Notes: generated by a model from the letters alone, not told the origin. DNA of 23,554 bases from Thioalkalivibrio sp. (GCA_007136145.1 SLHN01000022.1:1-23554); one strand, 5' to 3'. Shown: positions 6,367 to 15,873, counted from the stretch's first letter. Translations and numbers: made by a program.

Positions 6367-8283
6367 ATGCTCGGTGGTATCAAGCGGTCTCTTCTCTGGC
6401 GCATGGGTCTGGCGCTGTCGCTGGTTGCGGCCATGGGCCTGTTCGGGATCGTCTCCTCGGTACTGATTGCCGATCAGATCCGGGGGGCGGCGACCGCGAT
6501 CAACCATGCGGGTACCCTGCGCTATTCCACCTACGATGCCAGTACCACGGTACTCCGGCCCGGAGTCATCGACCGGACCGGGCATGGACGGGAACTGGAG
6601 ATGGCGCTCGACCGCTTTGAGCGGCACTATGCCGGGCGCCCGTTGTCGCGGATGGTGCCAACGGCCCCCGAGCATCCGTTACGGGTCGCGTATGACGAAA
6701 TCGGCGTGCTTTGGGCGGGACAGATACGTCCACTATTCCTGGATGCGTTGGAACATACACCGCACGGAGAGTCCTATGAACGGCTGCGCGGGCAAGTCGA
6801 TGGCTTCGTTCAGAAAGTCGATCGCATGGTCTTTCTGCTGGAACAACGGACCGAGGCACAGGTACAGTTGCTGCGTCTGGTGCAGGGTGTCTGCCTGTTG
6901 CTGACGCTGTTGATAATTGTCTTCACCGTCTGGTTCCTGCGCCGCGACGTGATGAAGCCGCTGCGCGAATTGCTGGCTGGGGCGCAGGCGGCACGCAAGG
7001 GCGATTTCAGCCGGCGTATCCGACATACGGGCGAGGATGAACTGGGTCAACTCGGTGCCGCGTTCAACCTGATGGCGCACGACCTTTCCCGTTCGTACGA
7101 GGATCTTGAGCAGCGTGTTGTGGACAAGACCCGCGCGCTGGAATACAGCAACCGCTCACTGGAACTCATGTACCGTTCGTTGAGCCATCTCCATGACGGT
7201 ACCCTGTCGCGAGCCAATTATACCGAGACTCTGAGCGAAATGGAGAAGCTGCTTGGGTTTGGTAGTGGCAGCCTTTGCCTTCTGGAATCGGATGGGCGCA
7301 AGGGATTCCAGTTGGCGGATTCCGACCACGATCCGGGGTTCATTGGTCCGCTGTGTACGCAGCATACCTGCATGGACTGCGTTGGACGCGCGCATGGCAA
7401 GGTTTATCTCGAGGCGGAGGGCGACGACGGTGGCCCGAGACTCCTGTCGATTCCGCTGTACGATGGTGCCGAGATCCATGCGTTACTGCGGATGCAGATA
7501 CCACCGGGGGTGACGCCCGAGCCCTGGCAACTGCAACTGGTCGAGGCGATCGCGCGGCACCTCGGAATTGCGATCGCGAGCCAGCGCCGCGCAATCCAGA
7601 GCCGCCGGCTGGGACTGCTCGAGGAACGCACGGCGATCGCCCGGGAGCTGCATGATTCATTGGCACAGGCACTGAGTTACCTGAAGATACAGGTGGCACG
7701 GGTACATGCCGCGGTGAAGGGTTCGGGCGGAGGGTCCGACGTCGATGCCGCGCTCAACGAGTTGCGCCAGGGGCTCAATGGTGCCTACCGGCAGTTACGC
7801 GAACTGCTGACCACCTTTCGCATCGGTATCGATACGGCCGGGCTCGGATCGGCGTTGGAAGAGACCGTTGCCGGGGTCACCGCACGTGGCGGACCGTATG
7901 TCGAACTGGACAACAGGCTTGCCGACGGCGAGCTCGGGATCAACGAGGAAGTGCACGTATTGCATATCGTCCGGGAGGCATTGTGCAATGTCCTGCGGCA
8001 TGCAAAGGCCAGTCGCACCAGAGTGACGCTGGATTGGACTCCGGATAACCGGGTGCGCGTCGCGATCGTTGACAACGGCATTGGCATCGGCCAGGGGTCG
8101 GGCAAGCCCGATCATTATGGACTGTCGATCATGCATGAGCGCGCGGCGCAGCTGCGGGGCGAACTGGAAATCGGCCGGTCGGGAGACGGTGGAACCCAGG
8201 TTAACCTGCTCTTCCGGCCAGTGGGACTGGGAGCCCCCGAAGCGACGGGTGATGTTGATGCACCGCAACGGGAGGCGGTCTGA
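6367..8283 (+). CDS. narX: Nitrate/nitrite sensor histidine kinase, NarX family
   Basis: This membrane kinase senses periplasmic nitrate/nitrite and phosphorylates the NarL-type partner encoded next. I chose ATG 6367 because GAGGAA (6356-6361) is 5 nt upstream; the open frame reaches GTG 6301 without a ribosome binding site. The 638-residue product has TM1 (about 10-33), a periplasmic domain with the P-box nitrate motif INHAGTLRYSTY (from residue 45), TM2 (about 172-194), and HAMP (to about 247). A central module follows with a Cys cluster (C330, C335, C338). The HisKA_3 dimerisation domain has the phospho-acceptor H429 (ARELHDSLAQ), and HATPase_c has NVLRHAKASR and VDNGIGI (about 568). It matches NarX in architecture. 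Confidence 0.9.
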   Translation: MLGGIKRSLLWRMGLALSLVAAMGLFGIVSSVLIADQIRGAATAINHAGTLRYSTYDASTTVLRPGVIDRTGHGRELEMALDRFERHYAGRPLSRMVPTAPEHPLRVAYDEIGVLWAGQIRPLFLDALEHTPHGESYERLRGQVDGFVQKVDRMVFLLEQRTEAQVQLLRLVQGVCLLLTLLIIVFTVWFLRRDVMKPLRELLAGAQAARKGDFSRRIRHTGEDELGQLGAAFNLMAHDLSRSYEDLEQRVVDKTRALEYSNRSLELMYRSLSHLHDGTLSRANYTETLSEMEKLLGFGSGSLCLLESDGRKGFQLADSDHDPGFIGPLCTQHTCMDCVGRAHGKVYLEAEGDDGGPRLLSIPLYDGAEIHALLRMQIPPGVTPEPWQLQLVEAIARHLGIAIASQRRAIQSRRLGLLEERTAIARELHDSLAQALSYLKIQVARVHAAVKGSGGGSDVDAALNELRQGLNGAYRQLRELLTTFRIGIDTAGLGSALEETVAGVTARGGPYVELDNRLADGELGINEEVHVLHIVREALCNVLRHAKASRTRVTLDWTPDNRVRVAIVDNGIGIGQGSGKPDHYGLSIMHERAAQLRGELEIGRSGDGGTQVNLLFRPVGLGAPEATGDVDAPQREAV

Positions 8284-8284
8284 G

Positions 8285-8926
8285 ATGCCTGCTTGCGTAC
8301 GTGTTCTCGTCATCGATGATCATCCACTGTTTCGGCGCGGGGTCCGTCAGTTGATGGATCTGGAAGGGGGCTTCGATGTCGTCGGAGAGGCCAGTTCCGG
8401 CCCTGAAGGCATCCAGCTCGCGCGGGAGCTGCAGCCCGATCTGGTGTTGTTGGATCTGAATATGGAGGGCATGGATGGGACCGAAGTCCTGCACGCGCTG
8501 CGCGAGGGCGGATGCGCGGCGAAAGTGGCGATGCTGACCGTATCCGACCAGGAGCAGGATCTGGTTGCGGCCCTGCGTGCCGGTGCCGATGGCTACCTGC
8601 TGAAGGACACCGAGCCCGAGGAACTGCTGACGCAGTTACACCAGATCGTTGCCGGCCGCCTGATTCTGACCGAGGGCCTGTCCGAGCATCTGGCGCGGGC
8701 CATGCGCCGCAATGATGAACCACCGGCGGGCAATCGGCCCCGGTTCACGCCGCGCGAGAAGGAGGTGCTGGACCTGATTGCCGAGGGTTGGAACAACAAG
8801 CAGATCGCGAGGCATCTGGACCTGAGCGAGGGCACCGTCAAGGTGCACGTAAAGCACTTGCTGAAGAAGCTCGGTCTTCGCTCGCGGCTGGAAGCGGCGC
8901 TTTGGGCCGTCGAACATCAGCCTTGA
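8285..8926 (+). CDS. narL: Response regulator, NarL/FixJ family
   Basis: This is the DNA-binding partner of the upstream NarX-type kinase. ATG 8285 sits 1 nt after the narX stop, with GGGAGG (8270-8275) upstream; the frame continues upstream only inside narX. The 213-residue product has a receiver domain (acidic pair D11 D12, phospho-acceptor D57 in LLDLNMEGMDG, conserved Lys in GYLLKD) and a C-terminal LuxR/NarL helix-turn-helix (FTPREKEVLDLIAEGWNNKQIARHLDLS, then EGTVKVHVKHLLKKL). It probably controls nitrate or nitrite respiration genes, perhaps including its own operon. Its 3' end overlaps the convergent mtfA by 10 bp. Confidence 0.92.
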   Translation: MPACVRVLVIDDHPLFRRGVRQLMDLEGGFDVVGEASSGPEGIQLARELQPDLVLLDLNMEGMDGTEVLHALREGGCAAKVAMLTVSDQEQDLVAALRAGADGYLLKDTEPEELLTQLHQIVAGRLILTEGLSEHLARAMRRNDEPPAGNRPRFTPREKEVLDLIAEGWNNKQIARHLDLSEGTVKVHVKHLLKKLGLRSRLEAALWAVEHQP

Positions 8927-9738
8927 TCGCCATCGTCGGCAGTGGTGACGGGCATCGCGCTGGGGATTTCGGCCGCGCGCAGGTGTGGCTCCTGTTGGAA
9001 GTAATCGCATAGGTGCCGATAAACTCCGGGCATCGTCTCGCGCAGGTAAGCGGGGGCGAAGAAGAAGTATTCGCAGACCACCGCGAGAAACTCTGCCGGG
9101 TCGGTGGCTGCGTAGGGGTCCAGCACGGGCTCATGGCCGTGCTCGATGGCCACGCACAGGCTCGCAAAGGCGTCGTTGAACGAGGTCGACCAGTCCCGAG
9201 CGGACATTTCGTCGGGTAATGGCGGGAAACCGTTGACCTCGCCATTGCCGGCATCCAGCGTATGCACCATTTCGTGTACGATCACGGCGCCATCGGTGGC
9301 GACATCGTTCCATGACAGAATAACCGGGCCACGTTCCCATGCCTCGCCAGCTTGCGGGACAACCGCCTGGTGATGGACACCAGAGTCGTCGATCCATTCC
9401 TGTTCCGGCACAAAGGTATCCGGATAAACGAGAATGGTGCGCCAGTCACGGTAGACGTTCAGGCCAAGGTGCAGGATCGGCAGGCAGGCGTACGCGGCAA
9501 TCAGGTGGCACTGCCAATGTCGCAGGTCCAGCCCGATGCCCTTGAAGGTTTTCCGCGCCAGGAACTGCCCGATGCGCTTGCGTAGAGTTTCGGTGTCATC
9601 GGGCGATAATGTCTCGATGAACGGGGCACGGATCCGCAGTCGATCCCACTCCCGGTCGCTCAGGACCACGGGATCCGGGGGTGTCGGCAGCAACCTCCGC
9701 CCGAGGTTGAGAAAGCGATTTCGGAGACCTTGAATCAT
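8917..9738 (-). CDS. mtfA: Zinc-dependent peptidase, MtfA family (M90)
   Basis: The 273-residue product aligns along its length with E. coli MtfA from memory. Landmarks are the N-terminal MIQGLRNRF, LPILHLGLNVYRDWRTILVYPDTFV, GPVILSWNDV, and the metalloprotease helix VIVHEMVHTLD (zinc histidines H155 and H159, catalytic E156). DPYAATDPAEFLAVVCEYFF contains the likely third zinc ligand (E216 or E223). In E. coli MtfA is a cytosolic aminopeptidase that binds the glucose repressor Mlc. ATG 9738 gives the family N-terminus; an in-frame ATG at 9774 would add 12 residues, and neither has a clear ribosome binding site. It is convergent with narL and divergent from gshA. Confidence 0.88.
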   Translation of the reverse strand: MIQGLRNRFLNLGRRLLPTPPDPVVLSDREWDRLRIRAPFIETLSPDDTETLRKRIGQFLARKTFKGIGLDLRHWQCHLIAAYACLPILHLGLNVYRDWRTILVYPDTFVPEQEWIDDSGVHHQAVVPQAGEAWERGPVILSWNDVATDGAVIVHEMVHTLDAGNGEVNGFPPLPDEMSARDWSTSFNDAFASLCVAIEHGHEPVLDPYAATDPAEFLAVVCEYFFFAPAYLRETMPGVYRHLCDYFQQEPHLRAAEIPSAMPVTTADDGDQG

Positions 9739-9806
9739 CGCAGTACTGTAACCAAAGTGACCGGGGATGGTCATTGCGGTATGTTCCGCAGCTTTTCAGC
9801 TCGGGT

Positions 9807-9813
9807 AAAGGGA
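9807..9813 (+). promoter_or_regulatory. Ribosome binding site that sets the gshA start
   Basis: AAAGGGA lies 6 nt before GTG 9820. In-frame ATGs further upstream (9730, 9781) lack a comparable site, and using them would add residues not expected in the family. Confidence 0.55.
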
Positions 9814-9819
9814 TCAAAT

Positions 9820-11430
9820 GTGGCAAGTGTGGAAAGCGATCTGCAGCAAGTGATGCACCGGCTGGGTGAACGGTTGCGGCCCGAACAGCTCCGAGGACGC
9901 ATCGGACTCGAGAAGGAGACATTGCGGGTAGAGTCCGCCGGCTCCATCGCTCAGACGCGACACCCTGCGCTGCTGGGTTCGGCGCTCACTCATCCTTACA
10001 TCACCACGGACTATTCGGAAGCGTTGCTGGAACTGGTGACGCCGCCGTTCGATGACGTGCGCGAGACGCTGGGATTTCTTCAGGACCTGCAGTCCTTCGC
10101 GGCGGCCCGCATCGGGGACGAATTGCTTTGGGCCACGAGTATGCCCTGTGTGGTGAACGGAGAAGAGTCGATTCCGGTGGCACAGTACGGGCATTCCAAC
10201 GCCGGACGCATGAAGACTGTCTATCGGATCGGTCTGGGGCATCGCTATGGGCGCTTGATGCAGGTCATTGCGGGGGTCCATTTCAATTATTCACCTCAGC
10301 CGGCGTTATGGCCGGTGCTGGCCGACCTTCGTGGTGAATTCGATGATCGCGAGTTCCGCGACCACTGCATGATGGGGATGATCAGGAACCTGCTGCGTTT
10401 CGGCTGGATGGTGCCGTACCTGTTCGGCGCCTCGCCCGCCGTCTGTAACTCCTTCCTGGATGGGCGTGGGGCGAAACTCGAGGACTTCGACGACGACAGT
10501 TCGTACTTGCCAATGGCCACCAGCCTGCGCATGGGCGATATCGGTTATACCAATCGCAAGGAGGCCGACACCGGCATAAAGGCCAGCTACAACTCGTTGG
10601 CCGATTACGTCGCGAGTCTTCGTTGCGCGATTGGTACCGAGAGTCCCGAGTGGGCGCGCCTCGGGGTGAAGGTTGACGGCGAATATCGCCAGCTGAACGC
10701 GAACATTCTGCAGATCGAGAATGAGTATTACAGTACGGTGCGACCCAAGCAGCCGCTTGAGCGGTTCGAGAAACCCACCGATGCGTTGGAGTCGCGAGGT
10801 GTCGCCTATGTCGAGCTGCGCTCGGTGGACGTCAATGCACAGCATCCACTGGGAGTCGACGAGAGCCAGTTGCGTTTCCTGGAAGCCTTCTGCCTGACCG
10901 CGATGCTGATGCCAAGCGAGTCGCTTTCGGATGACGCAATGGCCGACATCGACTCCAACCTGCTGACCGTTGCCCACCGAGGACGCGAACCGGGTCTTGT
11001 GCTGCGTTCCGAGGGCGGGCCGGTGCCGCTGCAGGATCTTGCCCGTGAGATTCTGACGCTGATGCGTCCGGTCGCGGCCATGCTCGACCAGGGTCTCCCC
11101 GGCGATCCTTACCGCCGTTCCCTCAGCGAACAATGGGGCAAGGTGGAACTGCCCGCGCTGACCCCATCCGCGCGAATGCTCGAGGACATGATGGCGCGCG
11201 AGGAAGGCTTCTACCGCTATGCCCGTCGCTTGTCCGAGCAGCATCGGGAGGCGTTTCGCAGCAATTGTCCGCTGCCGCGCGAAGCCGAACTGATAGAACT
11301 GGCGCTGCATTCCCTCACCGAACAGGCGGCGATGGAGGCGAGCGATCGCTATGATTTCGACAGCTTCCTGCAACGCTATTTCGAGGGCAGCTTGGTGGGG
11401 CTGTCCGGAGTGCGTACGTTCATACGGTGA
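9820..11430 (+). CDS. gshA: Glutamate-cysteine ligase GshA (gamma-proteobacterial type)
   Basis: GshA carries out the first, ATP-dependent step of glutathione synthesis, joining L-glutamate and L-cysteine in the cytosol. The 536-residue product from GTG 9820 has the N-terminal motif GRIGLEKETLRV (E31 and E33 in the active site region), then GSALTHPYITTDYSEALLELVTP, QVIAGVHFNYS, PYLFGASPAVC, LRMGDIGY and YVELRSVDVN, all typical of the type 1 GshA family, whose E. coli member is about 518 residues. The start places GLEKE near residue 30, as in E. coli. It is divergent from mtfA (81 bp between starts). gshB is not in the window. Confidence 0.96.
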   Translation: MASVESDLQQVMHRLGERLRPEQLRGRIGLEKETLRVESAGSIAQTRHPALLGSALTHPYITTDYSEALLELVTPPFDDVRETLGFLQDLQSFAAARIGDELLWATSMPCVVNGEESIPVAQYGHSNAGRMKTVYRIGLGHRYGRLMQVIAGVHFNYSPQPALWPVLADLRGEFDDREFRDHCMMGMIRNLLRFGWMVPYLFGASPAVCNSFLDGRGAKLEDFDDDSSYLPMATSLRMGDIGYTNRKEADTGIKASYNSLADYVASLRCAIGTESPEWARLGVKVDGEYRQLNANILQIENEYYSTVRPKQPLERFEKPTDALESRGVAYVELRSVDVNAQHPLGVDESQLRFLEAFCLTAMLMPSESLSDDAMADIDSNLLTVAHRGREPGLVLRSEGGPVPLQDLAREILTLMRPVAAMLDQGLPGDPYRRSLSEQWGKVELPALTPSARMLEDMMAREEGFYRYARRLSEQHREAFRSNCPLPREAELIELALHSLTEQAAMEASDRYDFDSFLQRYFEGSLVGLSGVRTFIR

Positions 11431-11612
11431 AAGTAAGCGGGGAAGTGGGCAACTTTCTTTATTGATTGGAATTCTGACATCCCTACGTGGTCTTTCCGAA
11501 GAGACGGTGCCGCGTTGAACCGGTGCTCAGCCTGCGATGGATGCTTTTCGCCCGGTATTCGTCTGTTATCAGCAATCTCCTAGTCGCCAGCGACGCTTGA
11601 GGACTTCGAACG

Positions 11613-11672
11613 ATGTGCATTCATCCTTGTCTGCCTGATCCGGCTCCTGTTCACACGGGGCTTTCGGTTTGA
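11613..11672 (+). CDS. Possible tiny ORF (19 codons) coupled to the RND adaptor
   Basis: ATG 11613 has TGAGGA (11598-11603) 9 nt upstream and opens a 19-codon frame beginning MCIHPCLPDPAP. Its TGA (11670-11672) overlaps the TTG start of the adaptor gene (TTGA 11669-11672). The adaptor itself lacks a strong ribosome binding site, so this leader could feed ribosomes into it. No homologue is recognised, and chance is possible. Confidence 0.25.
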   Translation: MCIHPCLPDPAPVHTGLSV

Positions 11673-12742
11673 GGTTCTTCGTTGCCTTGGTCGTGCTGGC
11701 CGTGCTGGCGGGCGGCGGTCTCTGGTTCTGGTCGACGCAGGACGGCGGGGCCACCAACGCGAGCCAGCCCGCCGTGGGCGCCGCTGTCGATCGGCGTATT
11801 CCGGTCCGGCTGGCGACGGTCGCACCCCAGCGATTCGAGACCGTTCTCGAGTCGCTGGGGACAGCCCAGGCCAACGAATCAGTCACCATCACCGCTTCGG
11901 TGACCGCGAACGTCTCGGAAATCGCCTTCCGGGATGGTGACGAGGTCGAAGCCGGGCAGGTTCTGGTGCGGTTGGCGTCAGCGGAGGAGTTCGCGGAACA
12001 GCGCGAGGCGGAAGTCTCCCTGGCCGAGCAGCGGCGCGAGTTGAACCGTATCCGTGGTCTGGCGGCCGACGGCATTGTGCCGCGCCAGCAGGTTGAGCAG
12101 CAGCGCTCGCGGGTCGAGGAGGCCGAGGCTCGTCTGGCTGCCGTCGAGGCGCGCCTCTCGGATCGGGTGATCCGCGCACCGTTCTCCGGGGTGTTGGGGC
12201 TGCGCCGCGTGAGTACCGGTTCGTTGGTCTCACCGGGAACAGCCGTCGCCGAGCTGGACGACATTTCTGTCATCAAGGTGGACTTCACCGTTTCCGAGCG
12301 TTATCTGGGCGCGGTTCGTCGAGGCCAGGCCATCGAGGCGCGCAGCATTGCCTTCCGCGACCGTGTCTACCATGGCGAGGTGACGGCGATCAGCACCCGC
12401 ATCGATGTAGCGACCCGTACGCTGACGGTGCGTGCCGAGATCGACAACGCGGATCGGGAATTGCGTCCGGGCATGCTGCTGACCACGCGTTTGCCGCTGG
12501 ACGCCGCCGAGCGGCTGGCGGTACCAGAGGGTGCTCTGGTCGCTACCGCCGATCAGCATTTCGTGTTCGTGATCGACGATGACGGTGTCGCCCACCGGCG
12601 CGAGATCCGCATTGGACGCCGCATGCCCGGAGTCGTCGAAGTGCTGGACGGTTTGTCCGAAGGCGACCGAGTGGTCGAGGAGGGCACCTTGCGCGTACGT
12701 CAGGGGAGTGACGTGCGGGTGCTCGGAGAGGCAGCGGCATGA
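11669..12742 (+). CDS. RND efflux periplasmic adaptor (membrane fusion protein, HlyD/AcrA type)
   Basis: The adaptor links an inner-membrane RND pump to an outer-membrane channel. The 357-residue product has an N-terminal hydrophobic anchor (residues 2-21) without a lipobox, and a biotinyl-lipoyl-like half domain (ESVTITASVTANVSEIAFRDGDEVEAGQVLV). An alpha-hairpin rich in Glu/Gln/Arg (about 105-165) is followed by the second lipoyl half (IRAPFSGVLGLRRVSTGSLVSPG), a beta-barrel and a membrane-proximal domain. TTG 11669 is the start that gives a clean anchor; it has only a CGGGG at moderate distance upstream. The stop overlaps the pump gene start (ATGA). Confidence 0.9.
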   Translation: MRFFVALVVLAVLAGGGLWFWSTQDGGATNASQPAVGAAVDRRIPVRLATVAPQRFETVLESLGTAQANESVTITASVTANVSEIAFRDGDEVEAGQVLVRLASAEEFAEQREAEVSLAEQRRELNRIRGLAADGIVPRQQVEQQRSRVEEAEARLAAVEARLSDRVIRAPFSGVLGLRRVSTGSLVSPGTAVAELDDISVIKVDFTVSERYLGAVRRGQAIEARSIAFRDRVYHGEVTAISTRIDVATRTLTVRAEIDNADRELRPGMLLTTRLPLDAAERLAVPEGALVATADQHFVFVIDDDGVAHRREIRIGRRMPGVVEVLDGLSEGDRVVEEGTLRVRQGSDVRVLGEAAA

Positions 12743-15700
12743 TCATTTCCGACATCGCGAACCGGCGGCCGGTGCTGGCCGTCGTGTTCAACCTGTTGCT
12801 GGTCACCTTCGGCCTGATCGCTTATCAGCAATTGCCGCTGCGCGAATACCCGGATATCGATGCACCGATCATCACCGTACAGACCAATTACCCCGGAGCC
12901 AGTGCCGAGATCATCGAACGCGAAGTGACCCAGAGGCTCGAGGATCGGATCGCCGGGATCGAGGGGATCCGTTACATACAGTCGTCGAGCCGTGACGGAC
13001 GCTCGTCGATCACCGTCGAATTCAGCCTGAACCGTGATATCGACGCCGCCGCCAACGATATTCGGGAAGCCGTGTCGCGGGTGGTGCGTTTCCTGCCGGA
13101 CGAGGTCGATCCACCTCAGGTCACCAAGGCCGACGCGGATGCCAACCCGATTTTGTGGCTGAACCTTTCGAGCACCACCATGGATGGTCTCGAACTCTCG
13201 GATTATGCGCGTCGTTATCTGGTCGACCGTCTGTCGGTCGTCGATGGTGTCGCGCTGGTGCGCCTTGGCGGCGCGAAAAGCTACGCGATGCGGATCTGGG
13301 TCGATCGCGAGGCGCTCGCCGCCCGAGGCCTGACCGTGGCCGACATCGAAGACGCGCTGCGCCGGGAGAATGTCGAACTGCCGGCGGGTCGCATCGACTC
13401 GGCGGAGCGTGAGTTCAAGGTCCGCGTCGACCGCATGTACCGGACCGCCGAGGATTTTTCCGGACTGGTGATCAAGCGCGCCGACAACAACCATCTGGTT
13501 CGCCTGGGCGAGGTTGCCGAGGTGAACGTGGGTTCGGACTCCGAGCGCACCGAGTTCAGGGGTAATGGCGAGGATATGGTTGGGCTGGGCATTATCCGCC
13601 AGGCCAACGCCAATGTTCTCGATGTGGCCGATGGCGTCAAGCGCGTCGCCCAGAGCCTCCAGGACCAGCTTCCCGATGGCACCTCGTTGGTCGTGACCTA
13701 TGACAGCTCGGTGTTCATCGAGGGCGCGATCCGTGAGGTCTACATTACGCTGGCGATCGCCACCGCCGCGGTGGTGTTGGTGATCTATCTGTTCCTGGGG
13801 AGTTGGCGGGCCACGCTGATTCCCGCGGTCACGGTGCCCGTGGCGATCACCGCGGCGTTCATCGGCATTGCCATCCTCGGCTTCTCGGTCAACCTGCTGA
13901 CCTTACTCGCGCTGGTGCTCGCGATCGGCCTTGTGGTGGACGACGCGATCGTGATGCTCGAAAACATCCATCGCCGGATCGAACGCGGTGAACCGGGGCT
14001 TCTTGCCGCCTACCGGGGCGCGCGCCAGGTGGGCTTCGCGATCATCGCGACGACCTCGGTGCTGGTCGCGGTGTTCGTTCCGCTCGCTTTCCTCAGCGGC
14101 ACCGTGGGCCGGCTGTTCACGGAATTCGCGTTGGCCATCGCGATTGCCGTGGTGTTCTCGAGTATCGTCGCGTTGACCCTGGCGCCGGTATTGTCGGGTC
14201 GCCTGATGCACCGGGGCGACGACGAGACTGGCATGGCACGGATCATCGGCCGCGGTTTCACGCGATTGGAGCACGGCTATGCGCGGCTGCTGCAACGCAG
14301 CCTGCCCTATTCCTGGGGCGTCGTGCCGATCCTGGTGCTGAGCCTCGGCGGAGCGTGGTGGCTATTCAACGAGATCCCCGAGGAATTCGCCCCCCGCGAG
14401 GACCGGGGCGCTTTCTTCGTGATGGTGAATGGGCCGGAAGGCGCCAGTTTCGAGTACATGCGCGAGCAGATGGCCGAAGTCGAGCGGCGGATGCTGCCGA
14501 TGACCGAAGGTGGTGGTGTGCGCCGTATCCTGGTGCGCACGCCGCGCTCGTTCGGGAACGCCGAGGTAGTGAACAACGGCTTCGTGATCGTGATCCTGGA
14601 ACACTGGGATCAGCGCGATCGCTCGGCCTGGGACATCATGGCCGAGATCAACCAGTCGTTGGGAGAGATGCCCGGCATTCGTGCCAACGCCATCATGCGT
14701 CAGGGTCTATCGGGCGGGCGCGCCGGATCACCGGTGCAGTTCGTGATCGCCGGTCCCGATTACGACGAACTGGCCGAGTGGGGGCAGACGCTGCTGGAAC
14801 GGGCTGAACAGATTCCCGGGCTGACACGGCTCGATCTCGACTACAAGCCGACCCAACCGCAGGTCTCGGTACGCATTGACCGGGATCGCGCGGCGGATCT
14901 CGGGGTCTCTCTGCAAACTGTCGGTCGTACGCTAGACGTGATGCTTGGTGGTCGCAATGTGACGACCTTCATCGATCGGGGCGAGGAATACGACGTGATC
15001 ATCGAGGGCCGATCGGATCAGCGGCGAACCCCGGGCGACATCGCGAACCTTTACGTGCGTTCGAGCAGCGGCGCCCTGATTCCGTTATCCAGCCTGGTCA
15101 GTTACGAGGAAGTGGCGGGAGCCGGTTCGCTGGAACGCTACAACCGAGCGCGCGCCGTCACTCTGTCCGCCGCTGTGGAAGAAGGTTACACGCTGGGTGA
15201 AGTGCTTTCGGCTCTCGATGCCGCCGCCGCGGAGGTGTTGCCGGCCGAGGCTCGGATCGACTACAAGGGCGAATCGCTGGATCTGCGCGATGGTGCCCAG
15301 GCAGTCATGTTCATCTTCGTACTGGCGTTACTGGTCGTCTATCTGGTCCTGGCCGCGCAGTTCGAGAGTTTCGTGCATCCGTTCGTGATCATGCTGACCG
15401 TGCCGTTGGCGGTGGTCGGCGCGCTTCTGGGGCTCTATTTCACCGGGCAGACGCTGAACATCTACAGCCAGATCGGCATGGTCATGCTGATCGGGCTGGC
15501 GGCGAAGAACGGTATCCTGATTGTCGAGTTTACCAACCAGATGCGTGACGCCGGGCGCGAGTTCAGCGAGGCGGTGGTCGAAGCCGCAAGCATGCGCCTG
15601 CGGCCGGTCCTGATGACCGCGCTGACGACAGTGGCGGGCACCATGCCGCTGATCATGGCCTCGGGTCCGGGTGCCGAAACCCGGTTCGTGATCGGGGTTG

Positions 15701-15873
15701 CGGTGTTCTCCGGGGTGCTGTTTGCTACCTTCTTCACGCTATTCGTGATTCCGGCGGCATACAGCCTGCTGGCTCGAGGCACCTCTTCGCCGGAGGCTAC
15801 GAGTCGGCATATCGATGGTCTCGATGGCCGTATCGGGGATATCGACCGGCAGCGCGAGGGCGGGATCGCCTAG
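12739..15873 (+). CDS. RND multidrug efflux pump, HAE1 family (AcrB/MexB-like)
   Basis: This is a proton-driven trimeric inner-membrane pump exporting drugs, detergents or other hydrophobic compounds. The 1044-residue product has the duplicated RND layout: TM1 followed by a large periplasmic loop beginning REYPDIDAPIITVQTNYPGAS, then TM2-6, a second loop, and TM8-12. The proton relay aspartates are D401 and D402 (GLVVDDAIVMLENI) and the relay lysine is K923 (GLAAKNGILIVEF). The MFP and pump are translationally coupled (ATGA). No outer-membrane factor gene follows, so a TolC-like protein encoded elsewhere must serve. The TAG stop is the first three bases of a dispersed repeat arm (15871-15907). 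Confidence 0.95.
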   Translation: MIISDIANRRPVLAVVFNLLLVTFGLIAYQQLPLREYPDIDAPIITVQTNYPGASAEIIEREVTQRLEDRIAGIEGIRYIQSSSRDGRSSITVEFSLNRDIDAAANDIREAVSRVVRFLPDEVDPPQVTKADADANPILWLNLSSTTMDGLELSDYARRYLVDRLSVVDGVALVRLGGAKSYAMRIWVDREALAARGLTVADIEDALRRENVELPAGRIDSAEREFKVRVDRMYRTAEDFSGLVIKRADNNHLVRLGEVAEVNVGSDSERTEFRGNGEDMVGLGIIRQANANVLDVADGVKRVAQSLQDQLPDGTSLVVTYDSSVFIEGAIREVYITLAIATAAVVLVIYLFLGSWRATLIPAVTVPVAITAAFIGIAILGFSVNLLTLLALVLAIGLVVDDAIVMLENIHRRIERGEPGLLAAYRGARQVGFAIIATTSVLVAVFVPLAFLSGTVGRLFTEFALAIAIAVVFSSIVALTLAPVLSGRLMHRGDDETGMARIIGRGFTRLEHGYARLLQRSLPYSWGVVPILVLSLGGAWWLFNEIPEEFAPREDRGAFFVMVNGPEGASFEYMREQMAEVERRMLPMTEGGGVRRILVRTPRSFGNAEVVNNGFVIVILEHWDQRDRSAWDIMAEINQSLGEMPGIRANAIMRQGLSGGRAGSPVQFVIAGPDYDELAEWGQTLLERAEQIPGLTRLDLDYKPTQPQVSVRIDRDRAADLGVSLQTVGRTLDVMLGGRNVTTFIDRGEEYDVIIEGRSDQRRTPGDIANLYVRSSSGALIPLSSLVSYEEVAGAGSLERYNRARAVTLSAAVEEGYTLGEVLSALDAAAAEVLPAEARIDYKGESLDLRDGAQAVMFIFVLALLVVYLVLAAQFESFVHPFVIMLTVPLAVVGALLGLYFTGQTLNIYSQIGMVMLIGLAAKNGILIVEFTNQMRDAGREFSEAVVEAASMRLRPVLMTALTTVAGTMPLIMASGPGAETRFVIGVAVFSGVLFATFFTLFVIPAAYSLLARGTSSPEATSRHIDGLDGRIGDIDRQREGGIA

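Noticed and set aside
10306..11373. Minus-strand open frame (355 codons) opposite gshA
   Set aside because: A shadow of gshA; its Gln/His/Arg-rich product matches nothing, and gshA motifs are clear on the plus strand.
11428..11461. Possible terminator after gshA (GAAAGT ... ACTTTC followed by TTT)
   Set aside because: The stem is only 6 bp with a 17-nt loop, too weak to call.
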